Notes: generated from the letters alone by a model not told the origin. A stretch of DNA of 5,624 nt from Prosthecobacter debontii (GCA_945885485.1 CAMCYT010000176.1:1-5624); one strand, 5' to 3'; shown: positions 1 to 5,624, numbered from the stretch's first letter. Made by a program: numbers and translations.

Positions 1-1
1 C

Positions 2-451
2 CCGCTGATCGACATGGATCGATTGATCGAAGAAACGATGGGAAAGAAAATCACCGAGATTTTCGAAGAAGAAGGAGAAGCCGCGTTTCGCGATTTCGAA
101 ACCTTTCAGCTCCTAGAAATTGCCAAGCAATCCGACAAACGTCAGATCATTTCGACGGGAGGAGGCGTGGTGATTCGAGCTGAAAACCGTAGCCTATTAC
201 TCAAACTCGGATACGTGGTTTGGCTATCCGCCCCAGTAGAGGTGATTTATGACCGTACCTCGCGCAGTCAAGATCGGCCGCTGCTTAATCACATGGATGC
301 GCGCGAGAGAATCTCCTCTTTACTGGCGGAGCGTGAACCTTGGTATCGAGAAACCGCACATTTAAAAATCGATACCGCAGGTCTGGATTCCAAAGAAATC
401 GCTACTGGGATTTTGGAGAGCGCTAGTTACTTTTTCACTCATTCTGAATGA
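2..451 (+). CDS. aroK: Shikimate kinase, 5'-truncated by the window edge
   Basis: This cytoplasmic enzyme phosphorylates shikimate with ATP to give shikimate 3-phosphate in the chorismate (aromatic amino acid) pathway. The reading frame is open from base 2, where it reads PLID before the first Met at 14. That Met is internal: the residues just before and after it form the family's D-x-D motif (Mg and shikimate binding), so the N-terminus and the Walker A P-loop lie upstream. Counting from the Met at 14, visible hallmarks are the EEEGEAAFRDFE stretch with shikimate-contacting Arg at about 26, the TGGG loop at 48-51, the lid DRPLL motif with Arg 88, and WYRE with Arg 112. About 150 residues are present of the roughly 170-180 usual for the family. 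The stop overlaps the queG start as ATGA (448-451), indicating translational coupling. Family assignment is secure; aroK versus aroL naming is by convention. Confidence 0.93.
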   Translation, partial: PLIDMDRLIEETMGKKITEIFEEEGEAAFRDFETFQLLEIAKQSDKRQIISTGGGVVIRAENRSLLLKLGYVVWLSAPVEVIYDRTSRSQDRPLLNHMDARERISSLLAEREPWYRETAHLKIDTAGLDSKEIATGILESASYFFTHSE

Positions 452-1500
452 ACGATCTAAACTCGAAAGTGAAAGCGTTGGCTGCGGAGCTTGGCTTTGA
501 CGATTGCCGGATTGCTCATGCCAAACGTGCGACCCATGCGGATGAATTTGAAGCCTGGATTGAAAACGGCAGCCATGGCGACATGCAATGGCTGGAACGA
601 AATCCGAGCCGTCGCTGTGATCCACGGGAAGTCCTGCTAGGTTGTAAGGCGGTGATTTGCTTAGCGGTGAATTATTACACCGGCGACGATCCGTTTCCTG
701 AAGACCATCCGAAAAATTATCGGATCGCCAAATATGCGTGGAACGATGACTACCACGATCTGATAGAAAAGCGCCTTGCGGATTTCAATGCGGCTTTGGT
801 TGAGTTCGGCGGCACGCAACGTTATTACGTCGATACCGGACCGATTCTTGAACGCGATTTCGCAACCGACTCCGGGCTGGGTTGGAATGGAAAATCGACC
901 GTGCAGATTCACCGTCAGATGGGCACATGGTTTTTTCTCGCGGATATTCTAACGACTCTTGATCTCAGTCCCGATCCTGCGTTCGGCGATCATTGCGGGA
1001 AGTGCACACGCTGCATGGATGCTTGCCCGACCCAAGCCATCATCGCCCCGCACAAGCTCGATGCACGTCGTTGTATTTCCTATCTCACCATCGAAAACAA
1101 AGGGCCTATCCCAAAAGAATTCCGCCGCGCGATCGGAGATCGAATCTATGGCTGCGATCAATGCTTGGATGTTTGCCCATGGAATCGCTTTGCGAAAGAA
1201 TCGCGCGAAATCACATTCCAAGCGCGGCCAGAAATTTTCGCTCATCGGCTTCGCGATTTCCTCGGAATGGATGATGAGGCGTTCCGGCAGGTCTTCGCCA
1301 AATCGCCCATCAAGCGCATCAAGCGTCCAAGGTTTTTAAGAAACGTCTGCGTGGCTCTCGGGAATACTGGGACGGATGAGGATCTGCCTGCGCTAGAAAT
1401 CGCCGCTAAGGATGAGGATTCACTGATTGCTGAACACGCTGAATGGGCGATTCGTGAGATTATAGGGCGTAACGCAGCTCCATCGTCTGGCGCAAGTTGA
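448..1500 (+). CDS. queG: Epoxyqueuosine reductase (cobalamin and 4Fe-4S dependent)
   Basis: QueG carries out the last step of queuosine synthesis, reducing epoxyqueuosine to queuosine in the wobble position of tRNAs with GUN anticodons, in the cytoplasm. The 350-residue length is normal for the family. The N-terminal half is the cobalamin-binding DUF1730-type domain. It contains YYVDTGPILERDFA, with D129 as the probable catalytic proton donor, followed by GWNGKSTVQI. A double 4Fe-4S ferredoxin module follows: C183/C186/C189/C193 (CGKCTRCMDACPT), C209 (RRCISYLTIE) and C236/C239/C243 (CDQCLDVCPWN). All eight cysteines are present. The C-terminus (about 296-340, with NVCVALGNTG and EHAEWAI) resembles the HEAT-like tRNA-binding repeats of QueG. 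The start is chosen from the ATGA overlap with aroK; upstream sequence is pyrimidine-rich with no Shine-Dalgarno, so coupled translation is likely. No other queuosine genes are visible. Confidence 0.96.
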   Translation: MNDLNSKVKALAAELGFDDCRIAHAKRATHADEFEAWIENGSHGDMQWLERNPSRRCDPREVLLGCKAVICLAVNYYTGDDPFPEDHPKNYRIAKYAWNDDYHDLIEKRLADFNAALVEFGGTQRYYVDTGPILERDFATDSGLGWNGKSTVQIHRQMGTWFFLADILTTLDLSPDPAFGDHCGKCTRCMDACPTQAIIAPHKLDARRCISYLTIENKGPIPKEFRRAIGDRIYGCDQCLDVCPWNRFAKESREITFQARPEIFAHRLRDFLGMDDEAFRQVFAKSPIKRIKRPRFLRNVCVALGNTGTDEDLPALEIAAKDEDSLIAEHAEWAIREIIGRNAAPSSGAS

Positions 1501-1545
1501 TCAGGCCCCAGAAAGGACTGCCCTATTTGCACAGGATATAGATCC

Positions 1546-1683
1546 GGAGTGCGGAGGCTTGCCTCCGCCTAAAATGAGCGGAGCTTGCTCCGCGTGGCAG
1601 GTGGAGCGCAGGAAAAAGAACAAAACTACCCGCGACGGAGCAAGCTCCGTCCACCGCACGGCTGGAGCAAGCTCCAGCACTCC
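1546..1683. repeat. 138-bp REPIN/MITE-like element made of four GGAG palindromes
   Basis: Four short perfect palindromes lie in the queG-sdaA gap: GCGGAGGC-tt-GCCTCCGC (1551-1568), GCGGAGC-tt-GCTCCGC (1578-1593), GACGGAGC-aa-GCTCCGTC (1634-1651) and GCTGGAGC-aa-GCTCCAGC (1661-1678). The first two have TT loops and the last two AA loops, so the left and right pairs are in mirror orientation. The outer edges form a 7-bp inverted repeat, GGAGTGC (1546-1552) with GCACTCC (1677-1683), which continues inward as GGAG-GC/GGAGC with one gap. Paired REP-type palindromes in inverted orientation are the layout of REPINs, which RAYT transposases mobilise in other bacteria; no transposase is encoded here. 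In RNA each unit would fold into a stable short hairpin, so the element may protect or end the queG message, but none is followed by a U tract. The palindromes are certain; the mobile-element interpretation is inference. Confidence 0.8.
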
Positions 1684-1858
1684 AGAGCCTGCGCCGCCTC
1701 TATCAACCCAACGGAACAGACAAATTATAAATAAGAGGTATTCCGCCGATCCAGAGATTGAATCATCCTCAGCCAAGCTTATGGTATCCAGCTTGCATTT
1801 TGAGTTCTCAGATGGCGTGATGGCTGGCATTCGATAAGCCAATTAACTTTTTCATTTT
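1684..1858. other. Non-coding leader region of the serine ammonia-lyase gene
   Basis: No gene, RNA gene or terminator is recognisable in this stretch. A weak sigma70-like pair, TTGAAT at 1758-1763 and TATGGT at 1780-1785 with a 16-base spacer, could be a promoter for the downstream gene but is not convincing. The 15 bases before the start codon at 1859 are AT-rich and pyrimidine-rich, with no Shine-Dalgarno. An in-frame TAA at 1844-1846 excludes an earlier start for the downstream gene. Confidence 0.4.
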
Positions 1859-3439
1859 ATGGTAGTCAGTATTTTCAACGATGTGATCGGTCCCGTGATG
1901 CGTGGGCCTTCGAGTTCCCACTGCGCTGCGGCGCTGCGGATTGGCCGATTGGCACGGGAGTTGATGGGAAATGATTTCACCGATATCTTGGTGGAGTTCG
2001 ACCGCAATGGCTCGCTGCCGACCACGCATGACACGCAGGGTTCGGATATGGGTTTGTTTGGAGGATTGATGGGTTGGGACGCGGCGGATGCGCTCCTGCC
2101 GGGTTCGATGCAGACTTTGAAGGATACAGGAGTCAGGATTGCCATCGAAACCGTGGATGCGGGCGATCCGCATCCGAATACGTATCGGCTGACTCTGCGC
2201 AGCGATGCTGAAACCCACACCCTGCGCGCGATTTCCACAGGCGGCGGAATGATGGAAGTGATCGATATCGATGGCTTCGCGGTTTCTCTTTTTGGCGACT
2301 GCCATGAAACTTTGCTCTGGTCGGAAGGCGATACGACCGATCTCGTCAAAGCGCTTGAGAGCGAATTTGAAGCTTACGAAATTCTCGTTCACCAATCCGA
2401 AAAACGCCGCTTGATCGAGGTCAAGGCGGGTCGATTTATCGATGAGGCGATCACCTCAAAGCTACCGAACGTCCGCTCCGTCAAAAGACTTTCGCCGGTG
2501 CTTCCGGTGACTTCTGGAAAATTCACCCACGTGCCTTTCACGACCTGTGAAGAAATGTTGGCATTCGATGCAGGCAAGGGGACTCCTTTGTGGAAGCTGG
2601 CAGCGGCCTATGAAATGGCGCGCGGCGGAATCAGCGAGGCGGAAGTCATCGCGAAAATGCTGGAGATCGTGAAAATCGTGCGTCGCTCGATTGGAGAAGG
2701 CATCTCGGGCACGGTGTATGACGATCGCGTACTCGGTCATCAATGCGGCAAGTTCGATGAAATGATGCGTGCGGGGACTTTGCTCGATGGTGGTGCGCTG
2801 AATCGGATCATTCTCTATGTCACCGCACTGATGGAGGTGAAAAGCTCGATGGGAGTCATCGTCGCGGCACCGACAGCAGGTGCCTGCGCGGCCTTGCCCG
2901 GAGCGGTGGTGGCGATGGCAGACTCGATGGGTCTTGGCGAAGAGGAAATGGCAAAAGCTTTATTGGCGAGCGGGATCATCGGCGTGTTTATCGCGACCCG
3001 TTGGACCTTTGCCGCAGAGGTTGGCGGATGTCAGGCAGAAGGCGGATCTGCTGCGAGTATGGCAGCGGCGGCATTGGTGACACTAGCCAACGGCCCGCTC
3101 AATCAAGCGGTCGCGGCGTCATCTATGGCCTTTCAAAGCATGATCGGTCTGATCTGTGACCCGATCGCAAACCGAGTGGAAGCTCCCTGCCTCGGCAAAA
3201 ACGTCATGGCCGCAGCGAACGCGCTTTGCTGCGCAAACATGGCGCTGGCAGGTTACGATCAAGTCATCCCTCTCGACGAAGTCATTGAAACCGCCAAGCA
3301 AGTGGCCAAGCAAATGCCCCGCGAAGTCCGCTGCACCAACCTCGGTGGACTTTCCATCACCCCAACTGCAAAAGCCCTTGAGGAAAAACTCGCCGCAAAA
3401 CGGGCGAGCTCGTGTGGGAGTGGTTGTGGGTGCGGGTGA
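1859..3439 (+). CDS. sdaA: L-serine ammonia-lyase (L-serine dehydratase), iron-sulfur dependent, fused beta-alpha chain
   Basis: This enzyme deaminates L-serine to pyruvate and ammonia with a 4Fe-4S cluster, in the cytoplasm. The beta domain comes first (about 3-155), opening with the signature FNDVIGPVMRGPSSSH and including STGGG at 127-130. The alpha domain (about 230-510) has SSMGVIVAAPTAGACAALPG (329-348) and the three expected cluster cysteines C391 (VGGCQAEGG), C433 (GLICDPIANRVEAPC) and C444. At 526 residues it is longer than single-chain enzymes such as E. coli SdaA (about 454). The extra length sits mainly in an unassigned linker at about 155-225. The C-terminal tail SSCGSGCGCG puts cysteines at 519, 523 and 525. 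In the Legionella enzyme a C-terminal cysteine is the fourth cluster ligand and blocks the active site until serine displaces it. Residue 22 is Cys where the signature normally has Thr (SSSHT). The start at 1859 is the first possible one after an in-frame TAA; no Shine-Dalgarno is seen. The gene stands alone between two repeat elements. Confidence 0.95.
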   Translation: MVVSIFNDVIGPVMRGPSSSHCAAALRIGRLARELMGNDFTDILVEFDRNGSLPTTHDTQGSDMGLFGGLMGWDAADALLPGSMQTLKDTGVRIAIETVDAGDPHPNTYRLTLRSDAETHTLRAISTGGGMMEVIDIDGFAVSLFGDCHETLLWSEGDTTDLVKALESEFEAYEILVHQSEKRRLIEVKAGRFIDEAITSKLPNVRSVKRLSPVLPVTSGKFTHVPFTTCEEMLAFDAGKGTPLWKLAAAYEMARGGISEAEVIAKMLEIVKIVRRSIGEGISGTVYDDRVLGHQCGKFDEMMRAGTLLDGGALNRIILYVTALMEVKSSMGVIVAAPTAGACAALPGAVVAMADSMGLGEEEMAKALLASGIIGVFIATRWTFAAEVGGCQAEGGSAASMAAAALVTLANGPLNQAVAASSMAFQSMIGLICDPIANRVEAPCLGKNVMAAANALCCANMALAGYDQVIPLDEVIETAKQVAKQMPREVRCTNLGGLSITPTAKALEEKLAAKRASSCGSGCGCG

Positions 3440-3450
3440 GAATTCAGAAT

Positions 3451-3646
3451 TTTTCACCGCAGAGACGCAGAGGTCACAGAGGGTCGCGGAGGAAGATTAA
3501 ATTTTTAGTATTTTTGTAAATATTTCACTTTGTTCTTCATCACTGATAAAACTTCGAGGTTTAGAGGAAAAGTATTCAATCCCCATTTAGAATTCGCATG
3601 TCCTGCTCTGCGGCCCTCCGCGACCTCTGCGCCTCTGCGGTGAAAA
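3451..3646. repeat. 196-bp long inverted repeat with AT-rich core
   Basis: The left arm (3451-3496, beginning TTTTCACCGCAGAGACGCAG) and the right arm (3601-3646, ending CTCTGCGGTGAAAA) are inverted copies matching at 39 of 46 positions by my hand alignment. The first 14 bases are identical, and the five mismatches in the first 40 positions are all transitions. Each arm is itself built from degenerate CGCAGAG/CACAGAG units about 8-10 bases apart. The 104-base core (3497-3600) is AT-rich and has no ORF of note. Repeats of the type TTCACCGCAGAGACGCAGAG recur in intergenic DNA of many environmental bacteria, as I recall it. The element begins 11 bases after the serine ammonia-lyase stop codon, so the transcript could fold into a large stem that helps end or stabilise the mRNA. 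No clear target-site duplication is visible, so mobility is unproven. Confidence 0.85.
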
Positions 3647-3654
3647 CTTAACCA

Positions 3655-3687
3655 CAAACCCCGTTTCTGGTAAAAATTCAGGGTTTG
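3655..3687. promoter_or_regulatory. Possible operator: CAAACCC-N19-GGGTTTG
   Basis: A perfect 7-bp inverted repeat, CAAACCC at 3655-3661 and GGGTTTG at 3681-3687, is separated by 19 bases. Its right half overlaps the proposed -35 box of the oxidoreductase operon. This position would suit a dimeric repressor, but a 7-bp match in an AT-rich spacer can also arise by chance. Confidence 0.2.
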
Positions 3688-3713
3688 ATTCTTTTTTTCG
3701 GGCACAACACTAT
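3685..3713 (+). promoter_or_regulatory. Candidate sigma70-type promoter for the oxidoreductase-DUF1080 operon
   Basis: TTGATT (3685-3690) and CACTAT (3708-3713) are separated by 17 bases and match the -35 and -10 consensus at 4 of 6 and 3 of 6 positions. Transcription would start about 7 bases after the -10 box, at or beside the ATG at 3720, giving a leaderless or nearly leaderless mRNA. This agrees with the absence of a Shine-Dalgarno before that ATG, but the -10 box is weak. Confidence 0.3.
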
Positions 3714-3719
3714 CCGCGC

Positions 3720-4796
3720 ATGTCATCACCGATTCGCATTCTCTGTGCAGGCGCGGGCCATATGGGTCGCTCACACGCTCTCGCTTACCATCGCCTTCCG
3801 GGTTTTGAAATTTGTGGGATTGTGACGCGTTCACCGGAGAGTCGGAAGGCGTTGAATGAAGAGCTTGGTGGCGGTTATCCTGAGTTTGCCGATTTCTACG
3901 AGGCACTCAAAGCCACTAAGCCGGATGCGGTTTCCATTTCCACTTATCCCGATACCCATGCCGAATTCGCCGAGGCGGCGTTCGATGCAGGTTGCCATGT
4001 TTTCATTGAAAAACCCTTGGCGGAAAAAGTTGTGGAGGCTGAGCGGATCGTCGCCAAAGCCCGCGTGACGAATCGCAAGTTGGTGATCGGATACATTCTC
4101 CGCCATCATCCGAGCTGGATCAAATTCATCGATGTGGCCCAAACCCTGGGGAAACCGCTAGTGATGCGGATGAACCTCAATCAACAATCGTTCGGCGCAA
4201 ACTGGAAGACCCACAAAAACCTGATGTCATCCATTTCCCCAGTGGTCGATTGCGGGGTGCATTACGTCGATGTCATGTGCCAAATGACCCGTTCCAAACC
4301 GGTGCGTGTTTCCGGAATCGGTGCGCGTTTGAGCAATGAATTACCTGAAGGAAAAATCAACTACGGCGCACTGCAAGTCACGTTCGAGGACGGATCGGTC
4401 GGTTGGTATGAAGCGGGTTGGGGCCCGATGATGAGTGAGGTCGCGTTTTTCGTGAAAGACGTGGTAGGCCCAAAAGGCTGCGTTTCCATCGTGGCGGACA
4501 AAGCTGCGGCCGAAGGCCAGAGCGCGAATGTCGATGCGCATACCCAGACACAAGCTCTGCGCGTTCATCATTCTGAACTCGATGCCGAAGGAAACTTTGC
4601 GAAGAAGGACGAGACAATCCGTCTTCATGACGAACCGGATCATGATGATCTCTGTCACCGCGAGCAGGAATTTTTCCTCAAAGCGATTCTTGAAAATATG
4701 GATCTCGAAGATCACATGGACGATGCGGTGGCATCGATGCGCATTGTGGAAGCTGCGGATGAAAGTTTCCGCACAGGTAAAACAGTAGACCTATGA
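3720..4796 (+). CDS. Gfo/Idh/MocA family NAD(P)-dependent oxidoreductase
   Basis: This is a 358-residue oxidoreductase of the glucose-fructose oxidoreductase / inositol dehydrogenase family, which oxidises or reduces hydroxyls of sugars and cyclitols. The Rossmann fold starts at once: IRILCAGAGHMGRSHA has the dinucleotide-binding GAGHMG at 11-16. The family EKP motif is at 97-99 (FIEKPLA), with K98 as probable catalytic lysine. In the C-terminal domain the sequence VVDCGVHYVDV (175-185) supplies D177, H181 and D184, in the pattern of the active-site D/H motif. Length is typical. The first Met directly precedes the nucleotide-binding strand, so the start at 3720 is well placed although no Shine-Dalgarno is seen. 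There is no Sec or Tat signal, so the protein should be cytoplasmic. It overlaps the next gene, a DUF1080 protein, by ATGA. That pairing suggests it acts on the 3-hydroxyl of a sugar or glycoside, but the substrate cannot be read from the sequence. A His/Asp-rich stretch (HDEPDHDDLCH, 303-313) is noted without an assigned role. Confidence 0.92.
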   Translation: MSSPIRILCAGAGHMGRSHALAYHRLPGFEICGIVTRSPESRKALNEELGGGYPEFADFYEALKATKPDAVSISTYPDTHAEFAEAAFDAGCHVFIEKPLAEKVVEAERIVAKARVTNRKLVIGYILRHHPSWIKFIDVAQTLGKPLVMRMNLNQQSFGANWKTHKNLMSSISPVVDCGVHYVDVMCQMTRSKPVRVSGIGARLSNELPEGKINYGALQVTFEDGSVGWYEAGWGPMMSEVAFFVKDVVGPKGCVSIVADKAAAEGQSANVDAHTQTQALRVHHSELDAEGNFAKKDETIRLHDEPDHDDLCHREQEFFLKAILENMDLEDHMDDAVASMRIVEAADESFRTGKTVDL

Positions 4797-5624
4797 GTTC
4801 CATGAAAATCCTTATCCAAATCATCGCCTTGTCGGCCCTCGCGAGCGGTATCGCCAGCGCGGAGCAGGAATTAAAAATGCGTTCCTTATTCAACGGTAAA
4901 GATCTAACAGGTTGGAAAGGGGATGGCTACATCGTTGAGGAAGGCGCAATCGCCTGCACTCCGGAAGGCCGGAACCTGATCACCGAGGAAACCTTTTCTA
5001 ATTACATCCTCGAATTTGATTTCCTGCTCACTCCCGGGGCGAACAATGGTTTGGGGATTCATTATCCGGGAACCGGCGATGGCGCATACACAGGCATGGA
5101 AATCCAAGTGCTCGATAACACCGCCGAGAAATACAAGTATCTCAAGGATTACCAATTCCACGGTGGAATTTACACCTTGGCCGCAGCGAAGAAGAGCGGG
5201 CTCAAACCCGTCGGCGAGTGGAATCACCAGCAAGTCACAGTGAATGGCTCACAAGTCAAAGTCGTGCTCAATGGCGAGACCATCCTCGAAGCGAACCTCG
5301 AACAACTCAGCGAGAAAAATCCAAAACACGAAGGCGTGAAACGTCGTGCAGGTCACATCGCGTGGTTGGGGCATGGTGATAAAGTATCATATAAAAATAT
5401 CCGAATCGCCGAGGTCGCACCAGAGGCGAATGTCGAGCGCATCAAGAATACCGGTTTCACGCAAATCTTCGATGGCTCCAGCCTCAAAGGATGGAAGCAT
5501 GAGGAGAACATGTCCAACTGGACAGTTTCTAACGGAATCATCAAACACAATGGTCAGCCCGGAACCATTAAAGATCTTTGGACTGAAAAATCCTATACCG
5601 ATATCACCCTTATGCTCGACTGGC
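4793..5624 (+). CDS. Exported two-domain DUF1080 protein (3-keto-glycoside hydrolase/lyase type), 3'-truncated
   Basis: The reading frame stays open for 277 codons to the window end. The N-terminus is a Sec signal peptide: K5, a hydrophobic core ILIQIIALSALASGI, and a likely cleavage after ASA at residue 23. There is no lipobox cysteine, so the product should be periplasmic or secreted. The first DUF1080 domain (concanavalin-like beta-sandwich) spans about 31-207. It starts SLFNGKDLTGWKG and includes YILEFDFLLTPGANNGLGIHY, GMEIQVLDN, GEWNHQQVTVNG and the closing GHIAWLGHGDKVSYKNIRI. A second copy begins at about 225 with IFDGSSLKGWK and NWTVSNGIIKHNG and runs off the window. Family members have been linked to hydrolysis or elimination on 3-keto-glycosides formed by a Gfo/Idh/MocA partner, which matches the upstream neighbour. 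The start at 4793 is chosen for its ATGA overlap; the ATG at 4802 (Met4) is an alternative that gives an equally good signal peptide. No Shine-Dalgarno is visible for either. Confidence 0.9.
   Translation, partial: MSSMKILIQIIALSALASGIASAEQELKMRSLFNGKDLTGWKGDGYIVEEGAIACTPEGRNLITEETFSNYILEFDFLLTPGANNGLGIHYPGTGDGAYTGMEIQVLDNTAEKYKYLKDYQFHGGIYTLAAAKKSGLKPVGEWNHQQVTVNGSQVKVVLNGETILEANLEQLSEKNPKHEGVKRRAGHIAWLGHGDKVSYKNIRIAEVAPEANVERIKNTGFTQIFDGSSLKGWKHEENMSNWTVSNGIIKHNGQPGTIKDLWTEKSYTDITLMLDW

Noticed and set aside
14..16. ATG at 14 as the true start of shikimate kinase
   Set aside because: The conserved D-x-D motif spans this Met and the P-loop would be missing, so the real start is upstream of the window.
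949..1532. Overlapping open frames on both strands inside queG and its 3' end
   Set aside because: They are shadows of the cysteine-motif and HEAT-like regions of queG, whose frame is clearly the coding one.
1551..1593. Rho-independent terminator after queG
   Set aside because: The hairpins are strong, but none is followed by a T-rich tract, so they do not fit a canonical terminator.
1546..1683. CRISPR array
   Set aside because: The repeated units are short palindromes of differing sequence in mirrored orientation, with irregular spacing (centres about 26, 57 and 27 bases apart) and no uniform spacers.
1559..1837. A 92-codon + strand open frame between queG and the serine ammonia-lyase gene
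   Set aside because: Its first half is a translation of the palindromic repeats and the rest shows no recognisable protein pattern.
1808..2395. A 195-codon minus-strand open frame
   Set aside because: It lies mostly antisense to the conserved beta domain of the serine ammonia-lyase and has no recognisable motif.
3439..3595. AGAATTC copies at 3439-3445 and 3589-3595 as flanking direct repeats of the inverted-repeat element
   Set aside because: The second copy lies inside the element rather than outside its right arm, so it is not a target-site duplication.
3505..3906. A 133-codon minus-strand open frame crossing the long inverted repeat
   Set aside because: It translates the repeat arm and the antisense of the Rossmann domain; no family pattern is seen.

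Overview
The window carries five protein-coding genes, all on the + strand, with two repeat-bearing intergenic regions. GC content looks moderate and the genes read as a bacterial chromosome. The gene types suggest the PVC group, most likely Verrucomicrobiota: an exported two-copy DUF1080 protein behind a Gfo/Idh/MocA oxidoreductase, a single-chain iron-sulfur serine ammonia-lyase, and intergenic GGAG-type palindromes. This placement is inference from gene style and repeats; there is no rRNA or marker gene to fix it.

Layout. Bases 1-451 hold the 3' part of a shikimate kinase gene (aroK). It overlaps by ATGA with queG (448-1500), the epoxyqueuosine reductase of queuosine tRNA modification. Bases 1501-1858 are non-coding and contain a 138-bp element of four short palindromes with a terminal inverted repeat (REPIN/MITE-like). 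Bases 1859-3439 encode an L-serine ammonia-lyase with beta and alpha domains in one chain and a cysteine-rich C-terminal tail. Bases 3440-3719 hold a 196-bp long inverted repeat with an AT-rich core, then a possible promoter. Bases 3720-4796 encode a Gfo/Idh/MocA oxidoreductase. It overlaps by ATGA with an exported DUF1080 protein that runs off the window end (4793-5624).

How the genes work together. aroK-queG is a translationally coupled housekeeping pair with no obvious shared pathway. The serine ammonia-lyase gene is flanked by repeats and appears to be its own transcription unit. The last two genes form a coupled pair that fits oxidation-first sugar cleavage: an NAD(P)-dependent oxidoreductase acting on a sugar hydroxyl, with a DUF1080 (3-keto-glycoside hydrolase/lyase type) partner. 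This is the most functionally interesting part of the window. None of the four visible gene starts has a recognisable Shine-Dalgarno sequence; two are ATGA-coupled and one may be leaderless.
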